Assembly: GCA_003184365.1 (NCBI GenBank)
Contig: NKYR01000015.1
Location: 372,001 to 436,000 of the forward strand
Source: Evernia prunastri
Lineage: Eukaryota > Ascomycota > Lecanoromycetes > Lecanorales > Parmeliaceae
DNA: 64,000 bases
Direction of reading: 5' to 3'
This document shows, piece by piece, positions 24,401 through 36,139 of this stretch. The notes beneath the pieces are model-generated. The model was not told where the DNA came from and did no database searches. It was given only the letters and a program-made list of their open reading frames with translations. A program made the position numbers and the translations under genes. Within the stretch, counting starts at the first letter, position 1. Every line of letters begins with the position of its first letter.

Positions 24401-26686
24401 ATTCGCGAAGCCGCTTACGCCAAAGCCAGGCTTGCAGCCCATGGTGGTAGTCATGTTGGAACGCCACAATCCGACGCGGCGTCTCGAGACCTAGGTCCCG
24501 ACGATCGATCGAGTGACATTGCTCGCAAGCTGGCTGCAGCATTGGCAACACAAAACGAGCTACGTACCACAATCGCTACTTTGACTAACGAAGTTCAAAA
24601 TGAGAGACAGGCGAGAGAAGTAGCCGAAGGTACTGCTGACGCCGCTCAGAAACGTGCAGCCGAATTTGACCAAGGTCACAACCCTGGAGAGCTTGAGAGT
24701 CTGAGAAGCGAGCTTCACCATGTTGGAAAGACCGCTCGAGAAGAATCGGCAGCGAAGTCTGAAGCACATTCTAGAGCACAACTGCTCGCGGTCGATAAAG
24801 AGGACCTGGAGCTTAGGCTAGGAGAAGCCTTGGAAAATACCAAGCAGCACAGCATTACTGTTGCATCGCTTCGCGAGGCTGTTGGAGCTTCGACCGACAA
24901 GGCTTCCCTGCTTGAGAAGAAGCTTAACGATGAAAGGAGACAGAGAGAGCTTGTGGATCAAAAGCTCTTACAGCTCCGCGCGGAACATGAGGAGCGGACA
25001 GCCGAGCTCGATGATACCATGCGCAAGCTTCGAGATGCTGAAGAGATGGCCAGTGCTCATGCTGCTGAGGCAAAGACCCATCGCCAAGCTATGGTCGCTG
25101 GTCTTGATAAATTGAATAGCCGGAGTCTGGCGAGTCAAAATACGTCAATCGAGGATGAGCGCGTACCGATACTGAAGGAACAAATTGAGCATGCTCATGC
25201 TTTGGTTAGGAAGAACCAAGCAACGGCCGACGACGCAGCAGAAAAGCTCCGCCGAGCAGAAGAGAGGATCGCGGGATTGGAAGCATATCAAGAACAATCC
25301 AGCCGTGACGGCCTTGCTGTGCGCAAGCAGTTGCAAGAGGCTGTTAGAGAATTAAAAGAAACGCAATCACAGCATAGTGCCGTGCAGCGGCAGTTGGAGT
25401 CCCATCAGCGGGACACAAGTGCGTTGTCCGTACAGCACGGTGCCCTCAAGGAGTTATTGGACGAAAGAGGCATCTCTTCAGAGAATGGCGGATCTAGATC
25501 AAGGAACATGGATAGTCCGGCATATCGTCTTGACACGCCAGACAATACCCGCCTGAGAGAGCTCGAGCAGGAACTGGAGGCTAGCAGACAAGCCCACCAA
25601 GAGACCAAGTCGTTAGTAGAGTCGAGAGAGCTGGAAGCCGATAAGACCTACCGTGAGAAGCTAGAGCTTCTTGAGAACGATTACCAGTCTGCCGTGCATT
25701 ACGTCAAGGGAACTGAGAAAATGCTTAAGCGCATGAAGGATGAACTCACCAAATACAAGAAGCAAAATGAGCGACTGCAAAGCGAACTAGATGGAGCCCA
25801 ACGCTCCCAATCAGAGCGATCAATGGGACCAGAGGCAGCTGCCGAATGGGAGCAAGAGCGCAACTCCCTTCAGAAAGAGATTGAAGAGATACAGAGAAGT
25901 GTGAAGGAGTCACACTCTCAGCTCGAGGCCCAGATGGCGCAAGTCCGGTCTGAGCTCTACGCTGCTCAGCAGGAACGAGACCATTGCCGCCAGAATAACG
26001 AACAGGCCCAAAAACAGCTCGCACACACTGCACAGCAAGCCCGCTCCGAGCTCGACCAACTCAAGAATGAGAACTCCATGCTCGAAACACGCGCTATAGA
26101 CGCCGAACAGAAAGTAACCCTCCTCCTCGACCAGGTCGGCACTTCCGTTGGTAACTACAGACGCCAATCCCAACAACTCAACGGCCATGGCCACGCCCGC
26201 GGCCTCAGCAACATTAGCACCACCTCCACCAACCCTCCCAACTTCCGAGCCGGCCACTCTCACACCGACAGCACTGACCCCAGCAATCCTGCCAGTGGCA
26301 ACACCGAAAACAACCGCAACTCCCTCGCCCTCGACAGCCTAGCCTCTGAACTCGAGACCCTCCGCTCCCATTGGGCGGATACGCACCGCACCTACCGTCT
26401 CAGCAACCAGTTCGACTTTGAGCGCTCGGCGCCCAACAGTGCCGTAGGCACGGGGAACATGAGCGACAGCCTGGCCAGCTGGCGGAAGAGGCTGGACGCG
26501 GAAGAGGCGCAGAAGGGACGTGGCCTGCGGGATAGTTCCGAGTCGGAGCCGGACCATCTCCGAGAGAGCGGGGTCATCCGACCGCATGAGAAGATGCCCG
26601 GGGGCTTGGCGGGCATCAGCAGTAGCGAGGATGAAGAAACGGAAGATGAACACGCCGGGAGAGGAAGCAGGAGTTATATCATCTGA
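21492..26686 (+). CDS. teaA: Kelch-repeat cell-end marker, Tea1/TeaA-like, frame break near start
   Basis: Polarity protein of the Tea1/TeaA family, carried to growing tips on microtubule ends. Coding blocks are 21492..21757 (with the break), 21872..22265, 22314..22596 and 22648..26686, about 1660 residues. Six kelch repeats occupy roughly residues 110-430 (IYLMGGL, FIVFGGD, IYVFGGQ, LYLFGGT, MYIFGGR and a last VVLAGE). A Pro/Ser-rich linker follows, then a long coiled coil to about residue 1500. ATG 21492 opens MSFLFGKK, but the rest of the block is read one base back: a -1 shift at the A6 run (21510-21515) gives SKEGKGHTVPAQ and continues openly. A start at ATG 21428 avoids the shift but yields an unrelated N-terminus. 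The cause (assembly indel, mutation or frameshifting) is open. Confidence 0.9.
23881..24123 (+). repeat. 21-bp tandem repeat encoding coiled-coil heptads
   Basis: About eleven imperfect 21-base units lie inside the Tea1-like gene. Each encodes a heptad such as HQGLRSE or HQGLQNE. The array forms the first part of the protein's coiled coil. A second frame also stays open across it, as expected of a repeat whose length is a multiple of three. Confidence 0.85.
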
Positions 26687-27708
26687 TGACGGGAATACCT
26701 GTGTGTGTGTCTGTTTGCATGGATTAATGATAATTGCAGTATACGAGGGAAACGGACAGGGGTTTTTTTTTCTCCCTTTTCTTTCGTCCCTTTTTTCTCT
26801 ATATAGTGGTATGCATGTATGTACTTAATCCTCAGGCGTTGGATGACCGGTTGCTTCTTCTTTCAACGGCGAGACAGACACTTTTTCCCTCCCCCTGTTC
26901 GAGCTTGTTGGCTATCATTGGCCGTTAGATCATCTCTCTCCTAGAAGAGGTATGCTGTGAGTGAGCCTTTGGCACAAAAGGAGGCTTCCGTTTTTGTTAC
27001 GGAGGGGAGGGGAGGGGAGAGGAGAAGGGGGGAGGGGCGGGGGTTGTTTGCTATACATATCTTTGGGGGCTGGCCTGCTTTATCTTCTTCTTTCTTGGGG
27101 GCTGGGTGCGAGAGCGGTCTTGTGATTGTGATTTGTGATTTGTACAGTTAGTGAATAGGTGGTGGGGATGATGAGGGAGGGGAATAAAGTAGTAGTACAT
27201 CTTTTTCTCTGGTCAAACAGAAGGAGGAAGGATAGAAAGAAATTTCTACGCTGCCATCCATCCATTTGCTGTCCTGTGCATGTGAACGAACTTCTGCTCT
27301 ATTAAATTGATTATTGTGGGAAAACATATGAAGCAGCCGCGCATGTAGATTTGGTCCCCGAGTACAAAGGTAGATTTGATTGTTTTTTTCGCTCGGTGTT
27401 TACATATATGGGTTTGTGTTTGGGATGTGTGGGGGATGGATCCATGGGGATGGGATGAAAACCGGCTATGCTACCGTGGGTGTCTGTTCAATGAAACTTT
27501 GTAGAAATTTTTCTTCTTTACTTTTCGGAGTTCTGCTTGTTCTGCTTGTTTCTATCGGACCGTTTGAACGTTTCGAGGCTCGAATCGTTGCATATATATA
27601 TATCCTCTCTCCCTGCCTTCCTACATCCTTTCTTACATCCCTCCTTCCCATCTCCTTCCTTAAAAGAGAACAAAAGCCCCCCCTCTTCCCCGTCTCAAAC
27701 TCATTCCA
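26687..27708. other. Intergenic, about 1.0 kb
   Basis: This is the 3' flank of the Tea1-like gene and the upstream region of the HAD gene. It has GT- and G-rich tracts (26700-26715, 27000-27045) and a pyrimidine-rich leader at about 27600-27705. Short open frames lack support. Confidence 0.5.
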
Positions 27709-28929
27709 ATGCCCAAGCCCCCATCCCGGCCCCTCCTCCTCCTCCTGGACTGGGACGGCACCATAACGACGCACTCCACCCTCCCGCTCATCGCTTCCAT
27801 CGCGAATTTATCCTCCACTAACACCTCCCCAAACACGCACCCCAACACCCCCCCTGAAAACCCCCCTGAAACACCCACCCACCCCCTCCTCCCCCCCCTC
27901 TCCCACGCCTACACCACCTCCCTCGCCTCCCACGCCGCCACCTACCGCCCCCCTTCCCCGCAGCGCACCTCCCCCGCGCTCGAACTGGCCTACCTCGACA
28001 GCCTGCGGCCGCTCGAGCGCGCCAGCGTCGAGCGCGTCGAAGGCTCGGGCCTCTTCCGCGGCGTCGGGGCGAGGTGTGTGGATGTTGCTGCTGCTAAAGC
28101 TGCTGCGGAGGAAGGGGGTGCGGAGGACGACGGGGGTGCGGTGGGGGTGAGAGTGAGGGCTGGGTTGGAGCGTATGGTGGGGTGCGTGCAAAGGCAAGGG
28201 GGGAAGGTGGCGGTGGTGTCGGTTTGTTGGTCTGGGAGGTGGGTGCGGGGTGTTTTGGGGGGGGTGTTGGGGGGAGAGGGTATGGGGATGGGGAAGGGGA
28301 AGGGGGAAGAGGGGATGGGGGTGGGGGTGAGGGTGAGGGTGAGGGTGAGGGATGTAGAGGTTCGGGCTAACGAGATTGAGGCGGATGGGTCGGGACGGTT
28401 GGATCGGGCGTTTGGGGCCGCGGAGGGGGGGATTTGGACGGCGGGGGATAAGGTGAGGGTTATGGAAGAGGTTGTGGGGAAGGTTACCGCTGCTGCTGCT
28501 GCCGCCGTGGGTAGCAGGGACCAGGAGGACGTGGAGGTGAATGGGGGAAATGGGGGGAATGGGGGGAATGTGCCGTCGTCGACGACGCCCCCGACGATCT
28601 ACATCGGCGACTCGCCCACCGACCTCGCCTGCCTGCTCAGAGCGGATGTGGGCATCTGCGTCCGCGACGGGACGACGATGAGCGCGGAGCAGAGGGAGCT
28701 AAAGCGGACGTTGGAGCGGATCGGGGTGAGGTGTTTGCATGTCGGTGCGTTCGGGCAGCACGGGCGGGTGGAGGAGGGGGAGGGGGAGGAGCGGGATGGA
28801 GATGGGGGCAGGAAGGGGGAGGAGAGGGGGGAGCGGGAGGGAGATGGGGAGGGGGCCAGGAAGGGGCTTTGGTGGGCGGCGGATTTCGACGAGGTGTGCG
28901 GGAGTGGGGTGCTTGGTGAGATGAGGTGA
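27709..28929 (+). CDS. HAD-superfamily phosphatase, phosphoserine-phosphatase-like
   Basis: Single exon, 406 residues. The three HAD motifs are present: DWDGT with nucleophile Asp14 and acid Asp16 (residues 14-18), VVSVCWS (motif II serine) in the middle, and IGDSPTDLACL (metal-binding acidic motif) near residue 305. A lysine in GDKVRVMEE fits motif III. The substrate cannot be read from sequence; relatives dephosphorylate small phosphorylated metabolites. Composition is odd: codons up to about 28060 are dominated by C, then the coding strand turns strongly G-rich, giving Gly/Val/Arg/Glu-rich inserts (MGMGKGKGEEGMG; VRVRVRVRD) between motifs. The C-terminal 50 residues are a Gly/Glu/Arg-rich tail. 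The inserts make the protein longer than a typical core of about 250 residues. An unrecognised intron in the G-rich part cannot be excluded. Confidence 0.75.
   Translation: MPKPPSRPLLLLLDWDGTITTHSTLPLIASIANLSSTNTSPNTHPNTPPENPPETPTHPLLPPLSHAYTTSLASHAATYRPPSPQRTSPALELAYLDSLRPLERASVERVEGSGLFRGVGARCVDVAAAKAAAEEGGAEDDGGAVGVRVRAGLERMVGCVQRQGGKVAVVSVCWSGRWVRGVLGGVLGGEGMGMGKGKGEEGMGVGVRVRVRVRDVEVRANEIEADGSGRLDRAFGAAEGGIWTAGDKVRVMEEVVGKVTAAAAAAVGSRDQEDVEVNGGNGGNGGNVPSSTTPPTIYIGDSPTDLACLLRADVGICVRDGTTMSAEQRELKRTLERIGVRCLHVGAFGQHGRVEEGEGEERDGDGGRKGEERGEREGDGEGARKGLWWAADFDEVCGSGVLGEMR
28261..28355 (+). repeat. G-tract array with GAGGGT units, G-quadruplex potential
   Basis: Dense runs of three to six G occur on the coding strand, ending in four GAGGGT-type hexamers. 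They lie within the HAD gene, in frame. Four or more G3+ tracts at short spacing meet the usual quadruplex pattern; formation is inferred. Confidence 0.65.
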
Positions 28930-30562
28930 GATGGGGTTGATTCATAATGGTAATCTACTGTGCGGATGGTGCTGGAGTAGATAAAGCTGGCGGATGTGTA
29001 CAGTATACGATGTTCATGACCAGCCAATCAGCGAGCGAGCGAGCGCTAGACTCGAGTACTGTACTGTATCGTAGCCATGATAAATAAAAATCAAGCATCA
29101 AAAGCGTAGACATCAATCATAAGCGGACTTCCGAATCCCACCAACAGCAGGAGTTCTAGTCTAGTCTGGGTATTCTCCCCGACGGACCCATCCCTGTGGC
29201 GTGGTTGAAAGACAGACAGACAGACAGACAGACACACACACACACACAGACGGAAAGCGACCCACTCACGCTGGGGTAGAGTTCAATGACATACATAAAG
29301 GAAGAAGAAAAAGAAGGACGAAATGCAAGCGTCTGTCTGATTATCACAGGACCAGAAACGGAGCAGAGAGAAATCTGGAGAATGAAAGAATATCAGTGGA
29401 TGAAAGAATAGCGAAGGGAATCGGAGAGCTGAGGAATTTCTGGATGGTTCTTGAGGATGAGAAGAGAGGGAATGTAGAGCGCAAGATGGTTTAAGAAGTC
29501 TCATCGTTGATAACAATAAGGAATTCTGCTGAAGCTGGGAAATCTACCATATGATGATGTTAGGTTGGGTTGGAATTGAGCACTGGAACTACAAGCTGAA
29601 GCGGACCAGAAGAGCATGTTTGATATCCAGTGTTGACCAAATTCACGAATTCACGGCAATGGCTTATGATCTTTTCTTGATTGAGTAGGATAGCTAGATT
29701 AAATCCGGAACAATCGATGATCCGCCTGTGAGTTGAGAGGCTCATCCTCATGAGTGGGAAAAGGAAACAGCACAGCAAGCATAGCAGCAGCATTACAACC
29801 CCGGAAGCCGCCCTTTATCCATAACCCGAAATAAGTCATTCTTGGAACTCCCCCTTGAGCGAACCCAAGGCAAATATCGCTACCGGCCGGCGAACATACC
29901 AGTAGAATGGTGGGATCTTCGCCACATCGAAACATGCTTTTTCCGGTCGCTGCATTTCACAACCCCCCTCTGCTATGCCGTCCGCCGAAAATCCATGATA
30001 ACCGTCCGTGTATGCTGATTGATATGAAAAGGTGCTCGTGCTGGTAATGATATTGGGGCTGGGTGCGTGTGGTGGTGCAGAAGGATCATTAGGGTAGTGC
30101 TAAGAAAATGAGGCATAAGTCGGTGGTTCTGAGATCGACGTTCCCCGGGGGAAGAGCGAGCAATTGCGTCCAGTACCGATAAGCTCTGTCTTTGCTTAAG
30201 CCTTGCATGTGATTGATGCTGCAAGAGCCATAGCTAGCCAGCGGCGTGCCGTTCGTGCCCATCTATCTAGAAGTTCGATGATCAGATGTTCGAGAGTGTT
30301 TGGCGTGTTCGAACGGTCTGATCGACCAAAATTCCAGTGAAAGTGATTAAGGCCGAGACAAAGAAAGCCGAGCTGACAGAATGATATGAAACCGGTAAAT
30401 GGAGAGGGCAAGCCCGATGGAGTATCCATGTGTGTCGTTGCAGATACCTGAATGCTGGTGGTGGAGACCGTCAGGTTATGGTGATGGTTGAAGCTGATCG
30501 GTAACGATGTCCACTGGCGGTTAAAGAAGAACCAACTTAGTCGTTACCTAAAAAGAATATGA
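28930..30562. other. Intergenic, about 1.6 kb
   Basis: This is the 3' flank of two convergent genes (HAD plus, casein kinase minus). It includes the GACA/CA microsatellite. Short frames on the minus strand at 29560-30430 have no start context, bias or motif I can defend. Confidence 0.5.
29211..29249. repeat. GACA/CA microsatellite
   Basis: Five or so GACA units are followed directly by about eight CA units, read directly. Confidence 0.9.
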
Positions 30563-32287
30563 TCAGTACCATCCACCGTCCCCTTTCTGACCTCCCCGCT
30601 TCACGCGGTAGACACCGTTGCTAGGTTTCGAGAAACTAGCACCAGTGACTCCCTTAGAGGCAGAGCGCAGCCTAACGTCGAAGACTATAGTATTAGTCAG
30701 AATTCGGTCTTCTAATCCTCCATGCCCAGCGTGATTCATCGATCAAACGTCAAAGGCAAAGGAGGTGGATTCCCTACCCAGGAACCATGATTGGCAGAAA
30801 CTCACATCCTGTCACTTCCTCCTACTGCACGGTTCGTATCAGGGGTGTCGACGCCGCCCGGAGCACGCTCAACGACTTTACGTCTCTGGCTGGAAATGGC
30901 ACCTGGTTTGCTAGCTGAGGATGTATTCTGAGGGAGGGCAATGCCTGCAGTTGCGGCGTTCGTACCTCCGGCGTGACGACGAGCTGGTTTCTCTTCTTCC
31001 TCTTGCACAGCTGTCTGGTTGTTGCTTGCCGCAATCGCTTGAGCGTTTTTCTGATACTTGTAGACGGTCCAATCAAAGACATAGTCATACTGGAACCCTT
31101 CACGGACGAACAGATCACGAAAGATCTTGCGGAGGTAAGAGTAGTCCGGCTTGTCATCGAAACGGAGGGAACGAGTGTAGTTCAGGTAAATGGCAAACTC
31201 GTTGGGGAATCCACGGCAAAGGACCTCCGTTGGAGTCGTCATCTTCTTTTCCATGATGCGGTCATACTTCTGCTTCTTAGTGGCAGCCTTCAGTCCCTGC
31301 CAGGGAAGAGAGCCGCGGCAGAAGTAGAGCATGACATATCCCAAAGACTCCATGTCATCACGACGAGATTGCTCTAGGAATATGTTAGCCTAATCTTCTT
31401 TAGTGTTGAACACGACTCTACTTGCCAACTCCTAGATGGGTATTGATGGATGCATAACGGGCAGTTCCTGTCAAGTTCTTGTTCTCACGGTACGGAATGT
31501 GAAAGTGCGTCTTTGGGTCACGATATTTCTTTGCCAAACCGAAGTCAATGACATTGACCTGGTTTCCACGCTTCCCAATCCCCATCAGGAAATTGTCCGG
31601 CTTGATATCACGATGGATGAAAGATTTGGCGTGGATGTACTCGATGCGGGAAATGAGCTGATCGGCAAGTAGAAGCACCGTCTTGAGGGAGAATTTGCGA
31701 TTGCAAAAGTTGAAGAGATCCTCCAAGCTGGGTCCCAGAAGGTCAAGCACCATGGCATTGTAATCACACTCGGTTCCGAACCAACGAACGAACGGAATTC
31801 CGACACCTCCAGCCAGGGATTTGTAGACACGAGCTTCATATTCAAGTTGAGGGTGCTTGGCCTTCACACTTTCCAATTTGATGGCAATTTCCTCACCAGA
31901 GATGATGTTGGTGCCTAGTTAGAACAGGTCAGTATCGACTTGCAGTGACAGGAAAGGGCCGTCTCACCGAGGTAGATATCACCGAAGCTTCCGCTGCCTA
32001 TCTTACGCCCAATACGATACTTGTTACCCACACGGAGATCCTAGAAGCACAAGTCAGTAACAGTTGAATCTGTAAGCTTTATGGAAGTGTATGAGTCGTT
32101 GGATTTGCCTTTCGTGGGGTAAGAGTTTGAAATAAATATTTAAGTAGAGCTTCAAGCCCAGAGAAGACGATATTGTAGACCATCTACTTTGAAAATATGC
32201 AGGGGACGACAAGGCAGCCCGAACGAGGCGGCCTCGACCATACGAGACCCTCACTGACAGAAGAAGTATACGCACCATTGTAGTCAT
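30563..32287 (-). CDS. Casein kinase 1, Hhp1/Hrr25/CkiA type
   Basis: Ser/Thr kinase of the CK1 family. Five coding exons: 32287..32276 (only 12 bases, MTTM), 32040..31968, 31914..31426, 31373..30806 and 30671..30563, giving 416 residues. The kinase core has GSGSFGDIYLG, the catalytic lysine in IAIKLE, IHRDIKPDNFL, DFGLAKKYRD and the CK1-specific SIN in TARYASIN in place of the usual APE. The C-tail is short, basic and Ser/Gly-rich (VYRVKRGGQKGDGGWY) with no cysteine pair for palmitoylation, so a nuclear/cytoplasmic Hhp-type enzyme is more likely than a membrane-bound Yck. The third intron (31374..31425) begins with GC, not GT. The last intron is 134 nt; without it the protein ends early at GSDRM. 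Intron 1 is 235 nt. Confidence 0.95.
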
Positions 32288-33929
32288 CTTGATATGGGGT
32301 GACTCGGATAGTCACTTGATCTGGTATGGCCAAAGTCGTCTAGGCGGAGGGCTAAGTGTCCAGGTGATGGAGGGTAATGAAAGGCTTTGTCGTAATAGTG
32401 ATGGATGATCGAGCGGGAAGAGAGGTAAGGTGTAGAAAGTAAAGCTGTATTGCTCTTGGCCTGGAATAGTGAGATTGGTTAGTGATGATGTTGAGATTCT
32501 GATGCGGTCAGCACGGCCAGGCAGGGCGGTGAGAGGGCTGAACGGCCAACGAGGGACTGGTTGTGGTGATGAGAATAGGCGGAGGGAGATGTTGTGTACG
32601 ATGGTAAAGAGATAAAATTGCTTGTGATGCAGGGGGAAAATGGATTGAGGGGGTGGATCACGCACCTTCAGGGTTGTTAACGTGACTGGGAGGAGTTGAG
32701 GTTTGGGTCAAAGGATCAAAGGCAGCCTTGTTGTGCTGTGCCGATCGGGTTTAGGCCACGCGTATTGTCGTTTCATGCACGAGTTGAATGGGAAGAGTTG
32801 GAGGAGAACTCGAGGAACGAGCTCCTGTGTTCAACAGGAGTCTATGTCCCAAGAGCAGGGGGGATATACAGTGAAGGAAGTGGGATGTGTGGTGAGTGTA
32901 GGTACTGTAGTGTGCATCATGGAAGAAGCTTCAAGGGCTTCTGGCCTTCTAAGCCGGAAGAAAAACTACGCTAATGCCGCTTGCGGACTGGCGGAGGGGA
33001 GAGAAAACCCTCACTGAAAAGGTCCTAAGTGAAAGAAAGAATTCCATTATTAACACCAAGAATTAACTTAGCAGCCTGAACAATGATACCTTGCAAAAAT
33101 AGATCCATCAACAAGCCGCCAATAGGTAGGTATAAGATCAATTGTTTGCCAGCTGGCTGAATGGTCTACAACGGACTAGGCTTTACAAAGCCTGTTTGCT
33201 ACGCAACCGCTACAAACACGTATGCTCTCAGAGGCACTGCCTCCAAAGGAACGACCAACCACGCATATGTTGCTGAGGCTAGCAGTCCCATACCATACAT
33301 ACAATACCTTCTCCCGCAGTCCTGACGCGTGAGGGGAAGGTCCGTGCCGAATCAAACAGAGGCACATCAGCAACCTGCATGCAGCACTGCCTCTAGGCGA
33401 TTTACCCCGACCCTCGCTTATAGATCGCTGGGCATTGACACGTATCTTACCAATCTTCCTCAACGAGGCTTCCATTAAGCAAGAGCTGTGGCCTTGGTGA
33501 GATTGCTTCTTTGTCCACTGGAATGTGACAGCACAATATTGGCCTCTCTAAAGAGCGAACAATGGCCCGACAAAGATGACTGATCGGACCCGTAAGTACG
33601 GATGTACGTGGCATTCGGGGACGAGACAACGGTCGTCAGAGAAGAAGTTGTTGGAGTCTAGAAACAAAGGCACACCAAGGCTCCGTAATCGGATTTGTGT
33701 GTTTGGAGAAAGGCCGAGGTTTCGGACTTTTCCTCCATTGTGCCAAGATGCTAAGCTATGGGGCTACAGAGTGATTCATGCCCGAACGCTAGCCGGGTCA
33801 TGGTCAAATGCTGACCCTGACGGCTGGTATCCTCATGCAAAACCCTCACCTCAAAGACTTGAAGTCGTTCCTCTTAATGCATATCGCATATCGTATAGTC
33901 GTAGCACATAGCCGTTGCCGCCCAATCCG
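32288..33929. other. Intergenic, about 1.6 kb
   Basis: This is the upstream region and probable long leader of the casein kinase gene, then the 3' flank of the F-box gene. Open frames at 32696-33017 and 33176-33911 carry no recognisable domain or codon bias. I see no repeat or RNA gene. Confidence 0.5.
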
Positions 33930-35333
33930 TCACCGTTTGCCAAACAGAACGATCCCAGCATCAGCTTCTTCTATCTGTGCATTGGCTCCATCTTCTCTCG
34001 CAAGTGCTTTCAGCAATTCATCCAAGTCCTTCACCTGTCCCTTGCCCTCTTCCGTAGCCGTCCATCCTAGTCTCCGATGAAGACGGACCTTTCTGACCTT
34101 GCCGAACCCAGTGTCATAGGCAATAGCAGCCCAAAGATCGTAGGCGGTGAAATCATCACAACTCTCAGGATCAAAGCAATCGATATCGAGTTGTCTCAGA
34201 GGATATTGGTGGCCTTTGTCGTTTTCCGAAAGCAATTGCGAACGGCTGACGAAGTCGAGGGAAATCTTGAGGTAAAGAAGGTTCGGGACATGCTCCATGT
34301 AGCTACTCAGAGGCTTATGGTCCTGCGCTAATGCTGGTATGGGGGCGGTAATTTCGAGATGATGTAGTTGTGACCCTTTGGTTTTCAATATAGTGCCAAT
34401 GGAGATCATTGATAGATGGGGACAGTTTCCGATGCTGAGGTGGGATACCGACGGAGGTAGAGATATTAGAGAAACCAGTGGTGCGTCATGTATACCTCCG
34501 GATATGTGAAGTTCGCGAAGAGTAGCTGGCCAACTGTATATCATAGGATGCCGACTTGCATCGTGTGCGGACGATCGAGCTGTCAGATATTTCAAAGTCA
34601 GCATGGCCATTTCAAGAGCGATTTCCAAGCCTTAAACATCCCCACCATAGAGACGTTCCCGAGGTGAATCTTGGGACCAAGGGTCAAGCCCAGGGGAGGT
34701 AATTTGATCCCGATGAATACGTACGCAAGTGTAGGCTCTCCAGCTTCGAAAGCAGACTGGTGGAGCGTAAGAGATCGCTCATTGATATTGATTCGGAGAC
34801 GAAGGAAAGGTCGAGGTGACGAAGATTGGAGCACTTCGAGAGAGCAGCGAGGCAATTTACTCTACATAAAGTTAGTGAATGGAACAGAACTCGTGTCAGA
34901 CGGGTGGAGGTCTTGGGGGTTTGGACCACGCAGCGCCTCTGACGAACTGTAACACATACGCAAATGATGCCTGCGGCGCCACAAATTCCTCCAATCTCGT
35001 CTTTACCCTGCCCAGCAGCCGAGCCGTCAGACTCTTGCTCCCATTGTGTACCAGACTGCTCATGTCCAATCTTCGCACCAGCTCTGCCAGCCCGTTGCGC
35101 CGGACGTGAGCGTTGACTGAAGGGCATATTGCTCGGACAAAGTAGTTGTAGTTCTTGCCAGTGATCATCGGATTTTCGTAGAGGAAGGCTATCGAGGCTG
35201 AGTACCATGATTGTGAGGTCAAGGAGCAGGCGTAGAGCGTATTCTGACATCCGGCGAGGTAGGAGAAGATCTGCTGGAGCAGCTCCTGGGGGAATTGGAC
35301 AACCATTTCAGAAGGGTGAGTTTTGTATTCCAT
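33930..35333 (-). CDS. F-box protein with leucine-rich repeats
   Basis: Three exons: 35333..34960, 34861..34725 and 34630..33930, giving 403 residues. The F-box is at about residues 12-55 (VQFPQELLQQIFSYL, then LTSQSWYSASIAFLY), the Skp1-binding module of SCF ubiquitin ligases. The rest has irregular leucine-rich repeats (LRHLDLSFV, LRELHISGG, VSHLSIGNCPHL, LRQLDIDCF) that would form the substrate-binding face. The introns, 98 and 94 nt, use GTATG and GTACGT donors; junction phases are consistent through all three exons. The substrate is unknown. Such F-box genes are numerous and fast evolving in filamentous fungi. Confidence 0.82.
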
Positions 35334-36139
35334 GGCTCAGTTCAACGGCAAGCGGGAGCATGTAGAGTAACCCTCTGTGCAGGGGATCTTGACAATATTA
35401 CGTTTTGGAGGCAAGCGAGGCGCGAGGCAAGGTAGACCAAGATGCCAAGGAGACAAAAATCTGCCCTGGCCGCACCCCTTTTCCAGCATAGGGTGAGCGC
35501 CGCTCTACGCTCGCGCGAGCCTGGGTGTTCCTGGGTAATATTATGCCAGGGCCCAGAGTAATACCAGGCCCATAAAACGTAAGGGAGTTAGAAGAGCGGT
35601 CCAGAAAAATATTCTAATTTTGTAAATTATACGATATTATCAAAAGTGCTTTTGGTCATATCTTCATCGATTCCCCGCCGTTACATATTCTATCTAAATA
35701 GACATCTATAGATAGACTTGGGCAGTGGACTCGAGGCATAAAAGCCCGATGATTTTTTGACATTTGAATGAGACATTTGAATGAGACCTTTGAAGACGAG
35801 GTTGAGGTAGATTGATTCATTTTGCACCCTGCCACCTGAACCTGAACGCGAACAGACCGACCGCAACAGGGTCAACCTATGGCTTGGCTGCATCCTTTGG
35901 GGGCGCCTTATAGGGGCTTTTAGGAAGGCTCTGGCATACCTTAATGCATTTCTAGGGGTGAAGTCCTAAAAAGGCGTAGCGCGGCTGTTCCATGGGTGAA
36001 CCCTGCCATTGTTTGTCGCTTTGTGGCCGAAAACGAGTATTTTACTAGGTGGTACATCTCTATGTGATCAAAGCTAAATTCACTCAGCCCATTTTGGGAG
36101 TATCCTCTGACCGTACTAACGAGTGTTTTGTAGGCATTA
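35334..36139. other. Intergenic, A+T-rich in part
   Basis: This is the upstream region of the F-box gene. It has an A+T-rich patch at 35600-35700 and a tandem duplication of about 14 bases (ACATTTGAATGAGAC units) at 35759-35787. No intact gene. Confidence 0.5.

Noticed and set aside
29560..30430. Minus-strand frames that could be a small gene between the HAD and casein kinase genes.
   Set aside because: Frames are short, not linked by good introns and without codon bias.
35759..35787. Direct duplication that might be a target-site footprint.
   Set aside because: The two copies are adjacent with no insert between them; a simple tandem slip explains it.
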